A stretch of 14,423 nt of DNA from SABY01 sp964612515 (GCA_964612515.1 CAZTCX010000086.1:1-14423); one strand, 5' to 3'. Counted from the stretch's first letter, positions 6,325-14,314 are shown. Made by a program: numbers and translations. The notes: a model not told the origin generated them from the letters alone.

Positions 6325-8679
6325 TTAGTTACGTAAAATCCTTTTGGTAACCACCTCGTCTGCAAATTGCAGTTTGACAATATAGGCGCCTTGGTTTAAT
6401 CCGCTGAGATTAATCATGCGGGTTCCTGAAGGCAGCGTAGCTTCGTATTGTAGCTTTCCCTGCAGGTCGAACACGCGCACCAGGGCATCTGTGGGCAAAT
6501 CGATATATAGATTGTCTTTTGTTGGATTTGGATACACTTTTACCTGCTCACTCAAATTATTTTCGATTCCGGTTAACCGCGAGAAATGCGCCTGGATCAG
6601 GGTGTCCGACAGCAAAACAAAAATAAAAGGACTTTCTGTGCCAATGGTAACACCACTGGACGTCCAATACGAGAAAACATATTCATCTCCCACTGGCATT
6701 GGCCAAAGCGTAATGGTATTGCCATAATAAAGCTCTCCCTGGATACCAACAGAACCGGCTTCCGATGGCACTACTTCAACCGTAACACTTAGTGCATTAG
6801 CTGTAAAATAGGCCATGATAGTATGTGCGGCATTTACTGACGGAAAGGTAAATGTAAATTGCGAATCACCCACAGCCGCTGCAACTGCTTCACCATCCAC
6901 TAGAAGTGAATAGATATGATAGCCATAATCAGATACCACATTAAATTGTTGTGTTTCTCCCGTAGGAACAAACACCTGCCCCGAAGGATTGATGCTTCCG
7001 TTGCCTTCGGCTCCAGCCGTAATGAAAAAGCCCTCCATCTGCTGCTCATTGATCGTAACATTATCTATACTAATGCCATAGCCCCCGTTACTTGTGCCAT
7101 CGAAAGCGATAAAATAACTGGACGACGGATTAGGAAGCGCAATGGAAACCTCAGTCCAATCCGTTACGTCTAAATTAAAAGTTGCGAGTGTGCTCCACGA
7201 ATCATTATATGAAGCCTTGTATTCAACCGTTAATTCATCCTGGTGGCCGACGGTATTGAAGTATTCCGCATTGACATAATAAAACTTCAGAACGGCTGTA
7301 TTTACGTCGGTCATATCTATCTGCCGTGAAACCAATCGAGTTGTTTGACCGCTGGCGTTCGGGTCGTTAGAACGGTAAACCAAGTTGTTATTTCCTGCAT
7401 ACGCTTGAGGCGGATAGGGAGCATTGCCGTTGCCAACCTTCCAGTGGGGGCCGGTGAACATATCCTCTGTCCAGCCGTAAGGTAGTGTGGTATCTGCTTC
7501 AAAACCTTCAAAAACTGGCATCGTTAGTGGGTCAGTTACCAGTTTGTAATGCGCCTGGAACGTGGTGTCCGACTTTAAAACAAAATAAAAAGGATTTGCT
7601 GCGCTGATGGAATCACCATTGGAGGTCCAATACGAGAAATGATAACGGGTTCCTGACTCCCATGCATCAAGCTCAATGGTTTGATTATAAAATAGATCTC
7701 CCGATATCTGTACTGAACCTGCTTCGGGTGGCACTGCCACGGCCGTAACTGTATATTCTTCGCTGTAAACAAAGGACGCCATAATGGTATGTTCTGTATT
7801 TACCGATGGAAACGTATAGTAATACACCGTTTGATCCCCGGCTTCAGCAATGGGTTCACCATCCACCAAAAGGGATGAAATACGAAAGTGATAGAAGGAT
7901 CTTACTTTAAATCTTGGGGATGAGCCTATTGGGACGTACACTTGTCCTTCTGGGTATATGGCTCCGCCACCTTCAGTTCCCGTTGTGATTTTAACGCCTT
8001 CATTAACCATAATATCATCTAATCTAACACCTAAACCCCAATTAGCTACGCCTTCGAAAGCGATATAATAACTGGCGGACGGATTAGGAAGCACGATGGT
8101 AACTTCGGTCGTTTCAGTTACGTTGGAATTAAAGGTTTTGAGTGTGGTCCATTGATCATCCAAAGCGGCCTTGTATTTAACTATTAGCACATCCTGATAG
8201 TAGTAGAAATTATAGTAGCGCCAGGGATTGGCATAAGAAAACTTCAGAACGGCTGTATCTGTTCCGGTCATATCCAGTGGCGGTGTAACCAGCCGGGTGA
8301 CTAATCCGGTAGCGAACTGTTCGTCAGTGCGGAAAAGCAAATAGTTGTTCCCTGCACCGTTTATAACCTGCCAGAGAGGGCCGTTTACTACTTCCTGTGT
8401 CCAACCGTCCGGTATAGCGTTTCCTCCATCAAATCCTTCAGAAAAAGGAAGTGTTAGCGACCCACCATTTGTTACAGTGTGTCCGTTGGAGTTACCGATC
8501 GTTTCATCATAAGTACTGATTTGACTCGGCTGATCAGCCGATTGTTGAAGTGAATTCGTGTATTCGATAGACGGCCGTTCGTCCTGGATGACGCCATCTT
8601 GTTGACTGTACGTCAATGGAACAGATAGAAAAAACAGCACTACGGCAAGAAGCTGAATTTTATAAAAAGTACGATACAT
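6325..8679 (-). CDS. Secreted protein with two tandem adhesin-like (choice-of-anchor J) modules and T9SS sorting domain
   Basis: A 784-residue protein. Residues 1-25 are a Sec signal peptide (MYRTFYKIQLLAVVLFFL, then YSQQ). Two tandem modules follow. Each starts with a jelly-roll-like domain of the cleaved-adhesin/choice-of-anchor J type (77-228 and 387-548): EGFDGGNAIPDGWT versus EGFEADTTLPYGWT, shared LPNPSASYYIAF versus LPNPSSSYFIAF, and a terminal DDIMVNE/DNVTINE. A beta-rich domain comes next (about 230-310 and 551-630; YPEGQVYVPIG versus NPSGQVFVPTG, and LLVDGE in both). Then comes an InlB-repeat-like domain (about 311-380 and 631-702; PPEAGSV versus PSEAGSV, SYWTS in both, FQAHY/IQAHF). 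Residues of about 704-784 are a type A sorting domain (VYPNPTKDNLYIDL, RVFDLQGKLQ, NQGAYIVKL, TKRILRN). The likely role is surface binding of protein or glycan. No protease or hydrolase motif is visible. A strong terminator follows. Confidence 0.87.
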   Translation of the reverse strand: MYRTFYKIQLLAVVLFFLSVPLTYSQQDGVIQDERPSIEYTNSLQQSADQPSQISTYDETIGNSNGHTVTNGGSLTLPFSEGFDGGNAIPDGWTQEVVNGPLWQVINGAGNNYLLFRTDEQFATGLVTRLVTPPLDMTGTDTAVLKFSYANPWRYYNFYYYQDVLIVKYKAALDDQWTTLKTFNSNVTETTEVTIVLPNPSASYYIAFEGVANWGLGVRLDDIMVNEGVKITTGTEGGGAIYPEGQVYVPIGSSPRFKVRSFYHFRISSLLVDGEPIAEAGDQTVYYYTFPSVNTEHTIMASFVYSEEYTVTAVAVPPEAGSVQISGDLFYNQTIELDAWESGTRYHFSYWTSNGDSISAANPFYFVLKSDTTFQAHYKLVTDPLTMPVFEGFEADTTLPYGWTEDMFTGPHWKVGNGNAPYPPQAYAGNNNLVYRSNDPNASGQTTRLVSRQIDMTDVNTAVLKFYYVNAEYFNTVGHQDELTVEYKASYNDSWSTLATFNLDVTDWTEVSIALPNPSSSYFIAFDGTSNGGYGISIDNVTINEQQMEGFFITAGAEGNGSINPSGQVFVPTGETQQFNVVSDYGYHIYSLLVDGEAVAAAVGDSQFTFTFPSVNAAHTIMAYFTANALSVTVEVVPSEAGSVGIQGELYYGNTITLWPMPVGDEYVFSYWTSSGVTIGTESPFIFVLLSDTLIQAHFSRLTGIENNLSEQVKVYPNPTKDNLYIDLPTDALVRVFDLQGKLQYEATLPSGTRMINLSGLNQGAYIVKLQFADEVVTKRILRN
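6574..8451 (-). repeat. Internal tandem duplication within the adhesin-like gene
   Basis: Module 1 (bases 8451-7540) and module 2 (7521-6574) encode the same three-domain order. DNA similarity is still visible: AACTGGACGACGGATTAGGA near 7115 against AACTGGCGGACGGATTAGGA near 8069. The residue offset is 310 in the first domain and 321-322 in the other two, so about 11 residues were gained in module 2. The duplication is old enough for clear protein divergence. Confidence 0.8.
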
Positions 8680-8724
8680 AACATATAAGATTTAGAATTA
8701 ATAATAGTTGTTTAAAAAAGTTAC

Positions 8725-8749
8725 ATGCTTTGGATTTAAATGCTTTGGA
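8725..8749 (-). promoter_or_regulatory. Short direct repeats upstream of the adhesin-like gene
   Basis: On the minus strand TCCAAAGCAT occurs twice with a 15-bp period, 46 to 70 bases before the ATG at 8679. The second copy is followed by GTAACTTTTTT, a weak match to a TAnnTTTG-type box. Tandem 10-mers at this distance could be a regulator site, but two copies are weak evidence. Confidence 0.3.
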
Positions 8750-8877
8750 AAGGTTACAATCCAGCGCTGTAAATAACTTTTGTTAACGTTCTCATCTCCG
8801 TAGCTAAGGGATGGAAAACTTTGTTGCCGTCCACGAATTGCCACCAATTAGACGAATTGCCGCCAATTATTTTAACG

Positions 8878-8910
8878 CTTCCATGTTCGCCAAAAAGCGA
8901 ACGATGGAAG
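8878..8910. other. Hairpin inside element copy 2
   Basis: CTTCCATGTTCGC pairs with GCGAACgATGGAAG (13 pairs, one bulged G) across the 6-base loop CAAAAA. No T-tract follows on either strand, so it is not an intrinsic terminator. It is specific to copy 2. Confidence 0.65.
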
Positions 8911-8981
8911 GTTGCCGTCTGCCAACCATTTTTTAATTGCGTGACATTTCCATAAAGGCTTTTCATCATCCGCACCGCGAC

Positions 8982-9013
8982 TTTCTATCGTCAGCCAGCG
9001 GCTGACATAGAAA
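8982..9013. other. Hairpin in conserved block B of element copy 2
   Basis: TTTCTAT pairs with ATAGAAA and, inside it, TCAGCC pairs with GGCTGA around the loop AGC; a CG/C internal bulge separates the two helices. The equivalent segment of copy 1 (6050-6083) keeps the right arm exactly but has lost several left-arm pairs, suggesting decay of an originally folded unit. Confidence 0.6.
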
Positions 9014-9082
9014 CGTCAATACAAGCGGAACAAGCGAAACAGCTTTTCATGTTCATTAGCTTAAGGCGCGTGAATTCGTGAA

Positions 9083-9360
9083 TATGCCTAAGGTTTTTTC
9101 CTTTGATTTTTCTCCGCGCCTCTCCGCCTCAGCGGTTAACTTTTTTATTTTCAGGATTTCAGCATACACGCTAAACGCCTTTGAAACTCCCATCCCTAAT
9201 CGATAAGATTGGTGGGCTTAATCGGTAGTATTTGTAATGCAGGTTTCGGGTCTAAAAAAGGGACAAGGAATGGTACCACTGTAAACGGCATTTGAATAGA
9301 GCATAGCTTAGCAAACTACTTTTTTGCTCCGGTTTGTCTGTGATGGATTTGGGCTTTTGT
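9083..9360. other. Intergenic DNA between repeat element copy 2 and the TPR-HTH promoter
   Basis: No gene or RNA is recognised here. A stretch at about 9111-9139 (CTCCGCGCCTCTCCGCCTCA then GCGGTTAAC) resembles another short dispersed intergenic repeat type and contains a 4-bp CCGC/GCGG hairpin. The remainder is AT-rich, with no open frame that has coding character. Confidence 0.5.
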
Positions 9361-9368
9361 TATTTTTG
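9361..9368 (+). promoter_or_regulatory. Candidate -7 box for the TPR-HTH gene, very close to its start
   Basis: TATTTTTG matches TAnnTTTG exactly and ends only 5 bases before the ATG at 9374. A TTTG at 9333-9336 is a possible -33 element, though its 24-base gap is a little long. Taken at face value, transcription would begin at or within a base or two of the start codon, giving a leaderless or nearly leaderless mRNA. Confidence 0.5.
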
Positions 9369-9373
9369 CACGG

Positions 9374-11101
9374 ATGAAAATAAAGTACTGGAGTTTACTA
9401 GGCGCATTTTATTTGTTTGCACAAATTGGTTTTACGCAAAATCAACCAGTCATCGATTCCATCGAAAAAGTTTTATTGCAAACTACTGATGTGCAATTGA
9501 GAGTTGAATTATTGCTCCGGGTTTCGGACGAATACCTCACATCAGAGCCCGACAAGGCAAAAACCTATGCCGAAAATGCTTTGTTGCTTTCAGAGAAGAA
9601 TGGCCTGGGACAAGAAAAAGTTCATTCGCTTATTGATATGGCCAGGATTTCACAGATAGAAACCGATTTGAAAAATTCGATCAGTTATGCCATCCAGGCA
9701 AAGGAACTAGCCAGTATCAAGGGATTTCAAAAGGAATATGCTGAATCCACCTTAATTATTGCAAACTGTTTTACCCAGCTTAACGATTTTACCAAGAGCT
9801 CCAATCTATGTTTTGAGTCATTAGAAGTTTACGAGAAGATTGGAGATAAAAAAGGGATCTGTGATGCACTCAACGGAATTGGAATCATTTATTTTGAACA
9901 AGAACAGTACGAAAAAGCATTGCGATACTTTATAAAATCACTTGAAATAGCAGAGGAGCTAAATGATGACAGGGGCATTTCAAGGGGTCTGAATAATACT
10001 TCCAATGTGTATGGTTTGGATAAGCGTAATATTCATAAAAGCATCAACGTGCTGGAAGAAGCGATAGACATTAACATACGTACAGGCCAAAAACTGTGGC
10101 TTGGTATCAACTACAGTAACCTGGCTTCTTACTATGCTGAGGCAGACAACTATGACTCCGCTTTCCTGTACATCTTCAAATCCATCGAGACTTATAAAGA
10201 ACTAAACAACCTGCTTGATCTGGCAAATGCCTATCATCAATTGTCAGGCTATTACCTCGTAAATGAGCATACCGAGGAGTTTTTATTTTATGCCTTTCTG
10301 GCCGATTCGATTGGTGAAGCAAACGGATTAATGGGAGTTCAATTTTCTTCAGCAAACACCTTGCAGGATTATTACTCGAAAGTACACGATTTTGAGAATG
10401 CATTTTTTTATAAAACCAGGCAATACAATTTAAAGGATAGCATTGATGCTGAAACCAGTCTTACGCGGCTGGCTCAGCTCGAACTTTTATACGACCTTGA
10501 AAAGAAAGATCAGGAAATGAAAATTCAGACACAACGCAAAGATTTTATTTCGGTACTCATAATTATCAGTCTGGTAGTACTTATTATTTTTAGTATTTTT
10601 TTGTTGTTCCGTTACAGGATTAAGGTCCGGTATTCAAAGCTGGAACAGCAAAAGTTGAAAAACGAACTGGAATTTAAAAACAAGGAAATGGCAACCAATG
10701 TGATGGCATTGATGAAAAAGAACGAGATGTTGTCTGACATTACAAGTCAACTGATTAAAATTGAAGAACAAGCGACTAAAGAGGAAACAAAATCCTCGAT
10801 TCGCAAGGTGGCCCTGGAAATTGAAAAAAGCACCCAGGAAAAAATCTGGGAAGAATTTGAAATGCGATTCAAACAGGTACATTCGGAGTTTTATGATAAG
10901 CTTCATCAACGCTTCCCCGACCTATCCCCAAACGAACAGCGATTGTGCGCTTTCTTAAAATTAAACCTTGCTACCAAAGAAATTTCTGCCATCACCGGGC
11001 AAAATGCCCGTGCCATCGAAATGGCTCGTTTTCGCTTACGCAAAAAGTTAGGCATTTCCACACAGGAAGTAAACCTGGTAGCTTTCATTTCGCAGATATA
11101 A
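9374..11101 (+). CDS. Membrane-spanning TPR sensor with C-terminal LuxR-like helix-turn-helix
   Basis: A 575-residue protein. Residues 1-22 look like a signal sequence (MKIKYWSLLGAFYLFAQIGF). Residues of about 40-370 are TPR helices, best seen in the segments GICDALNGIGIIYFEQEQYE, then KALRYFIKSLEIAEEL, and NYSNLASYYAEADNYDSAF. A single transmembrane helix is at 391-413 (FISVLIIISLVVLIIFSIFL). A charged coiled coil follows at about 415-500. The last 60 residues (LSPNEQRLCAFLKL, LATKEISAITG, ARAIEMARFRLRKKLGI) match the LuxR/GerE-type helix-turn-helix seen at the end of many Bacteroidota TPR proteins. Predicted topology: TPR in the periplasm, HTH in the cytoplasm. It would be a one-component transmembrane regulator; ligand and target are unknown. 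It lies 325 bp upstream of, and co-oriented with, the 11427-14423 cluster, which is the obvious candidate target. No Cys-rich site or kinase domain is present. Confidence 0.87.
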   Translation: MKIKYWSLLGAFYLFAQIGFTQNQPVIDSIEKVLLQTTDVQLRVELLLRVSDEYLTSEPDKAKTYAENALLLSEKNGLGQEKVHSLIDMARISQIETDLKNSISYAIQAKELASIKGFQKEYAESTLIIANCFTQLNDFTKSSNLCFESLEVYEKIGDKKGICDALNGIGIIYFEQEQYEKALRYFIKSLEIAEELNDDRGISRGLNNTSNVYGLDKRNIHKSINVLEEAIDINIRTGQKLWLGINYSNLASYYAEADNYDSAFLYIFKSIETYKELNNLLDLANAYHQLSGYYLVNEHTEEFLFYAFLADSIGEANGLMGVQFSSANTLQDYYSKVHDFENAFFYKTRQYNLKDSIDAETSLTRLAQLELLYDLEKKDQEMKIQTQRKDFISVLIIISLVVLIIFSIFLLFRYRIKVRYSKLEQQKLKNELEFKNKEMATNVMALMKKNEMLSDITSQLIKIEEQATKEETKSSIRKVALEIEKSTQEKIWEEFEMRFKQVHSEFYDKLHQRFPDLSPNEQRLCAFLKLNLATKEISAITGQNARAIEMARFRLRKKLGISTQEVNLVAFISQI

Positions 11102-11426
11102 TCTAATCAATTGTATTCTCAATCGTTATCCCGAGCCTCCAACCCTGAAAAATGACCCCAAAGTGTAATGACATATTATAGAAGCTAAAATGCCAAACCC
11201 AGATGTAACGCCCCACTGCGAAGCTCCTATCATGTAAAACTAAATTCACTTATCGCGAAAGTATAGATTTACAAATTAGCTCAAATTCAGTTATTTAATA
11301 CCATTCAAAGTCCTCATGTGAAAGTTTTGTAGAGGTAAATAATTAAGGTATGAAAGATTTGTAGGTCTTAAAAACATGCATGCCTCCCGGTATTCACCCA
11401 TTTTTGCAGCCAATATTTTTAAAAAC
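11102..11426. other. Intergenic region with a pair of near direct repeats
   Basis: There is no gene and no convincing terminator after the TPR-HTH stop. TGAAAGTTTTGTAGAGGT at 11319-11336 and TGAAAGATTTGTAGGT at 11351-11366 are near copies with a 32-bp period, about three helical turns, placed 60-110 bp before the small gene at 11427. They could be operator half sites. The leader just before the ATG is A/T-rich (ATATTTTTAAAAAC), as usual in this phylum, and CATTTTTG at 11399-11406 is a one-mismatch -7 box. Confidence 0.4.
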
Positions 11427-11588
11427 ATGAAAAATCAAAACCTGAACAAACCCAAAGGAAGATTACCTGCCGAAATAAAGGAAAGAAACGATATGAAAGA
11501 AATCATCGAAAGAAAGAACCTTCAAAACAAGGTTTTAAAAAAGATGATGGATGAAATTATTAAAACAGATAATAAACAAGAGAAGTAA
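11427..11588 (+). CDS. Small charged protein, 53 residues, function unknown
   Basis: I do not recognise this protein. It starts MKNQNLNKPKGRLPAEIKER and continues with a Lys/Glu-rich, strongly helical segment (KEIIERKNLQNKVLKKMMDEIIK), so a short amphipathic helix or coiled coil is likely. It has no signal peptide, membrane segment or Cys. ATG at 11427 is chosen over an in-frame ATG at 11376, because the extra 17 residues are unlike the rest and the A-rich leader TTTTTAAAAAC sits directly before 11427. The stop is 21 bp before the next ATG, which suggests co-transcription with the 897-residue secreted protein. It could be a small regulator or folding partner, or a spurious frame; the 22 bp spacing and biased K/E/N composition favour a real gene. 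Confidence 0.55.
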   Translation: MKNQNLNKPKGRLPAEIKERNDMKEIIERKNLQNKVLKKMMDEIIKTDNKQEK

Positions 11589-11609
11589 CTAATTAAATAC
11601 ACTTTTATC

Positions 11610-14303
11610 ATGAAAAAAATCTTCTATTTTATTTTAACATTATGCTTGGTTCCGGCAGTTTTTGCCGTGGCTCAGAACACAGAAAGCGGAACACGGGATG
11701 ACAGCAAATATGTGCTCATCGAAGAATTGACAGGCGCCTGGTGTCAGTGGTGTCCGCGCGGGCAGGTATTTGGACGTGAACTTTCACAGGATTATGATAA
11801 TATCATTTTTGTAGCAATACATACTGGCGACCCAATGAGCTACGAAGAATATGTTATGGCTTCCGGTTTAACGGGTGCTCCAACCGGAAACGTAAACCGA
11901 AAATACCTTGGCGAAGTCACAGGACAATGGGAAAGCCTGGCTCAGGATGAAATGGTCATCGATCCGCCAGCCTATATCATCGTATCAACAACCTACAATG
12001 AAGCTACACGGGTGTTGGAAGCCACTGTTTCGGCAGAATTTGTCGAAAATCTGAGCGGAGACTACCGGTTGGGAGCCCTTGTTGTGGAGGATGGTGTTAC
12101 AGGCCCTTCGCCGGCTTACGACCAATCCAATCAATATGCTGGTGGTGGCAATGGCTCCATGGGAGGATTTGAAAATCTGCCCAGCCCCGTACCTGCCAAT
12201 ATGATTGCCTACGATCATGTGGCACGCTATCTCTTAGGGGGTTACAATGGTGAAGAAGGTTCGCTGCCCGAAAGTCTGGTATCGGGTCAAATTTATTCAT
12301 GGACATTCAATTACACGCTTCCTGAAAATTACGATCCCGAATACGTCCGTGTTGCCGGATGGCTTATCGACCAGGGCAATGGCCACATCCTCAATGCAGG
12401 AAAAAGCCAATACCTGCCCGGATTCGACAACGGGAAACCGCATTTTATTACTGCACCGCTCGAAGGGGGCTTTGTTGGAACCGAATACAAATATTTCATT
12501 TTTACCGCCGACCCTGAAGATAACGACCTGACCATTATACCAACGGACATCCCTGATTGGTTGAATTATGAGCAAACGGCGCAAAACACCGTACATACTG
12601 CGGGCATCCTTTCCGGTACACCCACAGAAACCGGAACATATTCCATTACTTTATCAGTAAGCGATGGCAACTGGACAATTGATCAGACCTATGACCTCAC
12701 TATTGAAGAATCGCAGGGTGCCGCCTGGGAATTGATTGGTACACCTGGCTTCTCGTCCTACGATGTTTTTCAAACAATTACTAAAGTCGCTGATGATGGA
12801 ACAGTTTACGTGGCCTATCAGAAATATAATGTCCCCATAGAAGTAATGAAGTTTGACGGTGTTGAATGGTCGATGGTCGGAACTCCTTTAGGAACTGCTG
12901 ATTCGGATTTGGACATGGATTTAGATAACGATGGTAATCCCTGGATTGTATATAACGATGTAGCCGCCGGAATTAAAGCCGTTGTTAAAAAATTTGATGG
13001 CACTGCCTGGCAAACCGTAGGTAGCCCTGTAAGTGTAGGGCCTGCCAGAAGTATAGGCATGGCCTTTGATAATGAAGGCGTACCTTATGTTGCATTTTAT
13101 GAGCAGGATTTGGGCATTCAAGGATTTGTGTATAAACTGGAGGGAGAGGCCTGGGTCGTGGTTGGAGACGGGCCAATTTCCAGCGAACAGGCTGTGTTTT
13201 TAGATATTGATTTCGATAGCAGTAACACACCGTACCTGCTCTGGGCCAAGGTTTCAGGAGGTTACTCTTATTATTCAAGGGTTTCGAAATTTGAAAATAA
13301 CCAATGGCTTGTCCTTGGTGGTGGAGATATTACACCCAACTTCACTTATTATTACCATAGTCTGGCAATAGGCACAAATGATCAGGTGTATGTTTCCATA
13401 GCCGAAACTGTTGATGTCGATTTAAATGTTTACGAATTGGTTGGCGAAAGCTGGAGCGAAATAACAGCAGGATATGACCTGGTTGGGGAATCCCATCAAC
13501 TGGCGATCGACAGTGATAACAAACTTTACCTTGGTTTTATGAATGCTACTGCCAGCTCTCAAACCAGCGTGATGGCCTGGGATGGAAATGCATGGGAGTC
13601 GGTTGGCCCACTCACCATTTCGAGTGGTGCTTCATACCAGAGCATGACTGTTGCCATTGATGATACTCCTTATATTTCATACTCCGATTCGGAGGAGGGA
13701 GGAAAAGTCACCACACAGGCGTATTTTTCTACCGGAGACCCACTCATCAACGTGGATCCCTTGAGCATTGTTTATGATACCACGGCAGTGGATCAAACGA
13801 GCGAGCATACAGTTTTGGTGAGTAACTTAGGCGAAATGCCCCTCGAGATTTCGAGCATCAGCACCAACAATGCTATCTTTTCGCCCAACTACAGCAGCCT
13901 GACCATTGAGGCAGGCGACAGCGAGGAACTGCTTATAACTTTTGCTCCAGAGGAAACGCTATGGTACGAAGGGGAAATCACAATGCTGTGCAACGACCCG
14001 CAAAATCCAACAATTGTCATCCAGGTTTCAGGATATGGAATTAATACAGTTGGCATGGATGAAGTGAATGATATGGACCGAATTTTTATTTACCCAAATC
14101 CGGCTAATCAAAAAGTACACATTGAAACTACTGCTGAGATTGAAAAAGTGCAGTTGATAAATTTAGCCGGCCAGGTTGTTTTGGAAGAAACAGCGGTTGG
14201 AAATAAAAAAGAGATCAATACTTCTCAGTTCGACGCCGGAATCTATTTTATTAAAGTATTCTCACAAGATAATGTGATCACCAGAAAGCTGGTGATTAAA
14301 TAA
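11610..14303 (+). CDS. Secreted Omp28/thioredoxin-like, seven-repeat propeller protein with T9SS sorting domain
   Basis: An 897-residue protein. Residues 1-22 form a signal peptide (MKKIFYFILTLCLVPAVFAVAQ). Residues of about 32-260 resemble the Omp28-related thioredoxin-fold domain: EELTGAWCQWCPRG gives a CxxC pair (C45, C48), and GLTGAPTGNVNR supplies the cis-Pro-like P91. Residues of about 275-366 are an Ig-like putative domain (LSGTPTETGTYSITLSVSDG). Seven repeats of 47-51 residues follow, each beginning with a W-x-x-(V/I)-G-like strand (W373, W420, W467, W515, W566, W615, W662), with a D-x-x-G-x-P-(Y/W) turn and closing with a (K/Y/A)-F-D-G-like end; this fits a seven-bladed beta-propeller. 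Residues of about 713-811 are a choice-of-anchor D/ASH-like domain. Residues 815-897 are the type A sorting domain (IYPNPANQKVHIET, FDAGIYFIKV, TRKLVIK). It is an exported, possibly redox-active surface protein. It follows the small gene by 21 bp and precedes another exported gene by 11 bp, so an operon is likely. Confidence 0.88.
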   Translation: MKKIFYFILTLCLVPAVFAVAQNTESGTRDDSKYVLIEELTGAWCQWCPRGQVFGRELSQDYDNIIFVAIHTGDPMSYEEYVMASGLTGAPTGNVNRKYLGEVTGQWESLAQDEMVIDPPAYIIVSTTYNEATRVLEATVSAEFVENLSGDYRLGALVVEDGVTGPSPAYDQSNQYAGGGNGSMGGFENLPSPVPANMIAYDHVARYLLGGYNGEEGSLPESLVSGQIYSWTFNYTLPENYDPEYVRVAGWLIDQGNGHILNAGKSQYLPGFDNGKPHFITAPLEGGFVGTEYKYFIFTADPEDNDLTIIPTDIPDWLNYEQTAQNTVHTAGILSGTPTETGTYSITLSVSDGNWTIDQTYDLTIEESQGAAWELIGTPGFSSYDVFQTITKVADDGTVYVAYQKYNVPIEVMKFDGVEWSMVGTPLGTADSDLDMDLDNDGNPWIVYNDVAAGIKAVVKKFDGTAWQTVGSPVSVGPARSIGMAFDNEGVPYVAFYEQDLGIQGFVYKLEGEAWVVVGDGPISSEQAVFLDIDFDSSNTPYLLWAKVSGGYSYYSRVSKFENNQWLVLGGGDITPNFTYYYHSLAIGTNDQVYVSIAETVDVDLNVYELVGESWSEITAGYDLVGESHQLAIDSDNKLYLGFMNATASSQTSVMAWDGNAWESVGPLTISSGASYQSMTVAIDDTPYISYSDSEEGGKVTTQAYFSTGDPLINVDPLSIVYDTTAVDQTSEHTVLVSNLGEMPLEISSISTNNAIFSPNYSSLTIEAGDSEELLITFAPEETLWYEGEITMLCNDPQNPTIVIQVSGYGINTVGMDEVNDMDRIFIYPNPANQKVHIETTAEIEKVQLINLAGQVVLEETAVGNKKEINTSQFDAGIYFIKVFSQDNVITRKLVIK

Positions 14304-14314
14304 AAACAAATGCT

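Larger units (their letters stand above)
8830..9082. repeat. Dispersed repeat element, copy 2 (about 253 bp, inverted ends)
   Basis: It begins TCCACGAATT and ends AATTCGTGAA, inverted ends matching 9 of 10. Blocks A (8830-8871), B (8973-9019) and C (9059-9080) match copy 1 at 5946-6199 in order and orientation. Between A and B it carries about 100 bp not found in copy 1, including a strong hairpin at 8878-8910. Block B here folds better than in copy 1. The element lies in the 694-bp divergent gap between the adhesin-like and TPR-HTH genes. Confidence 0.75.

Noticed and set aside
8754..8975. Minus-strand 73-codon frame within repeat element copy 2
   Set aside because: It lies largely within block A and the 8878-8910 hairpin; such peptides are typical by-products of dispersed repeats, with no homologous open frame in element copy 1.
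11376..11426. Upstream ATG (11376) for the small charged protein
   Set aside because: The extra 17 residues have unrelated composition and the A-rich leader sits directly before the ATG at 11427.
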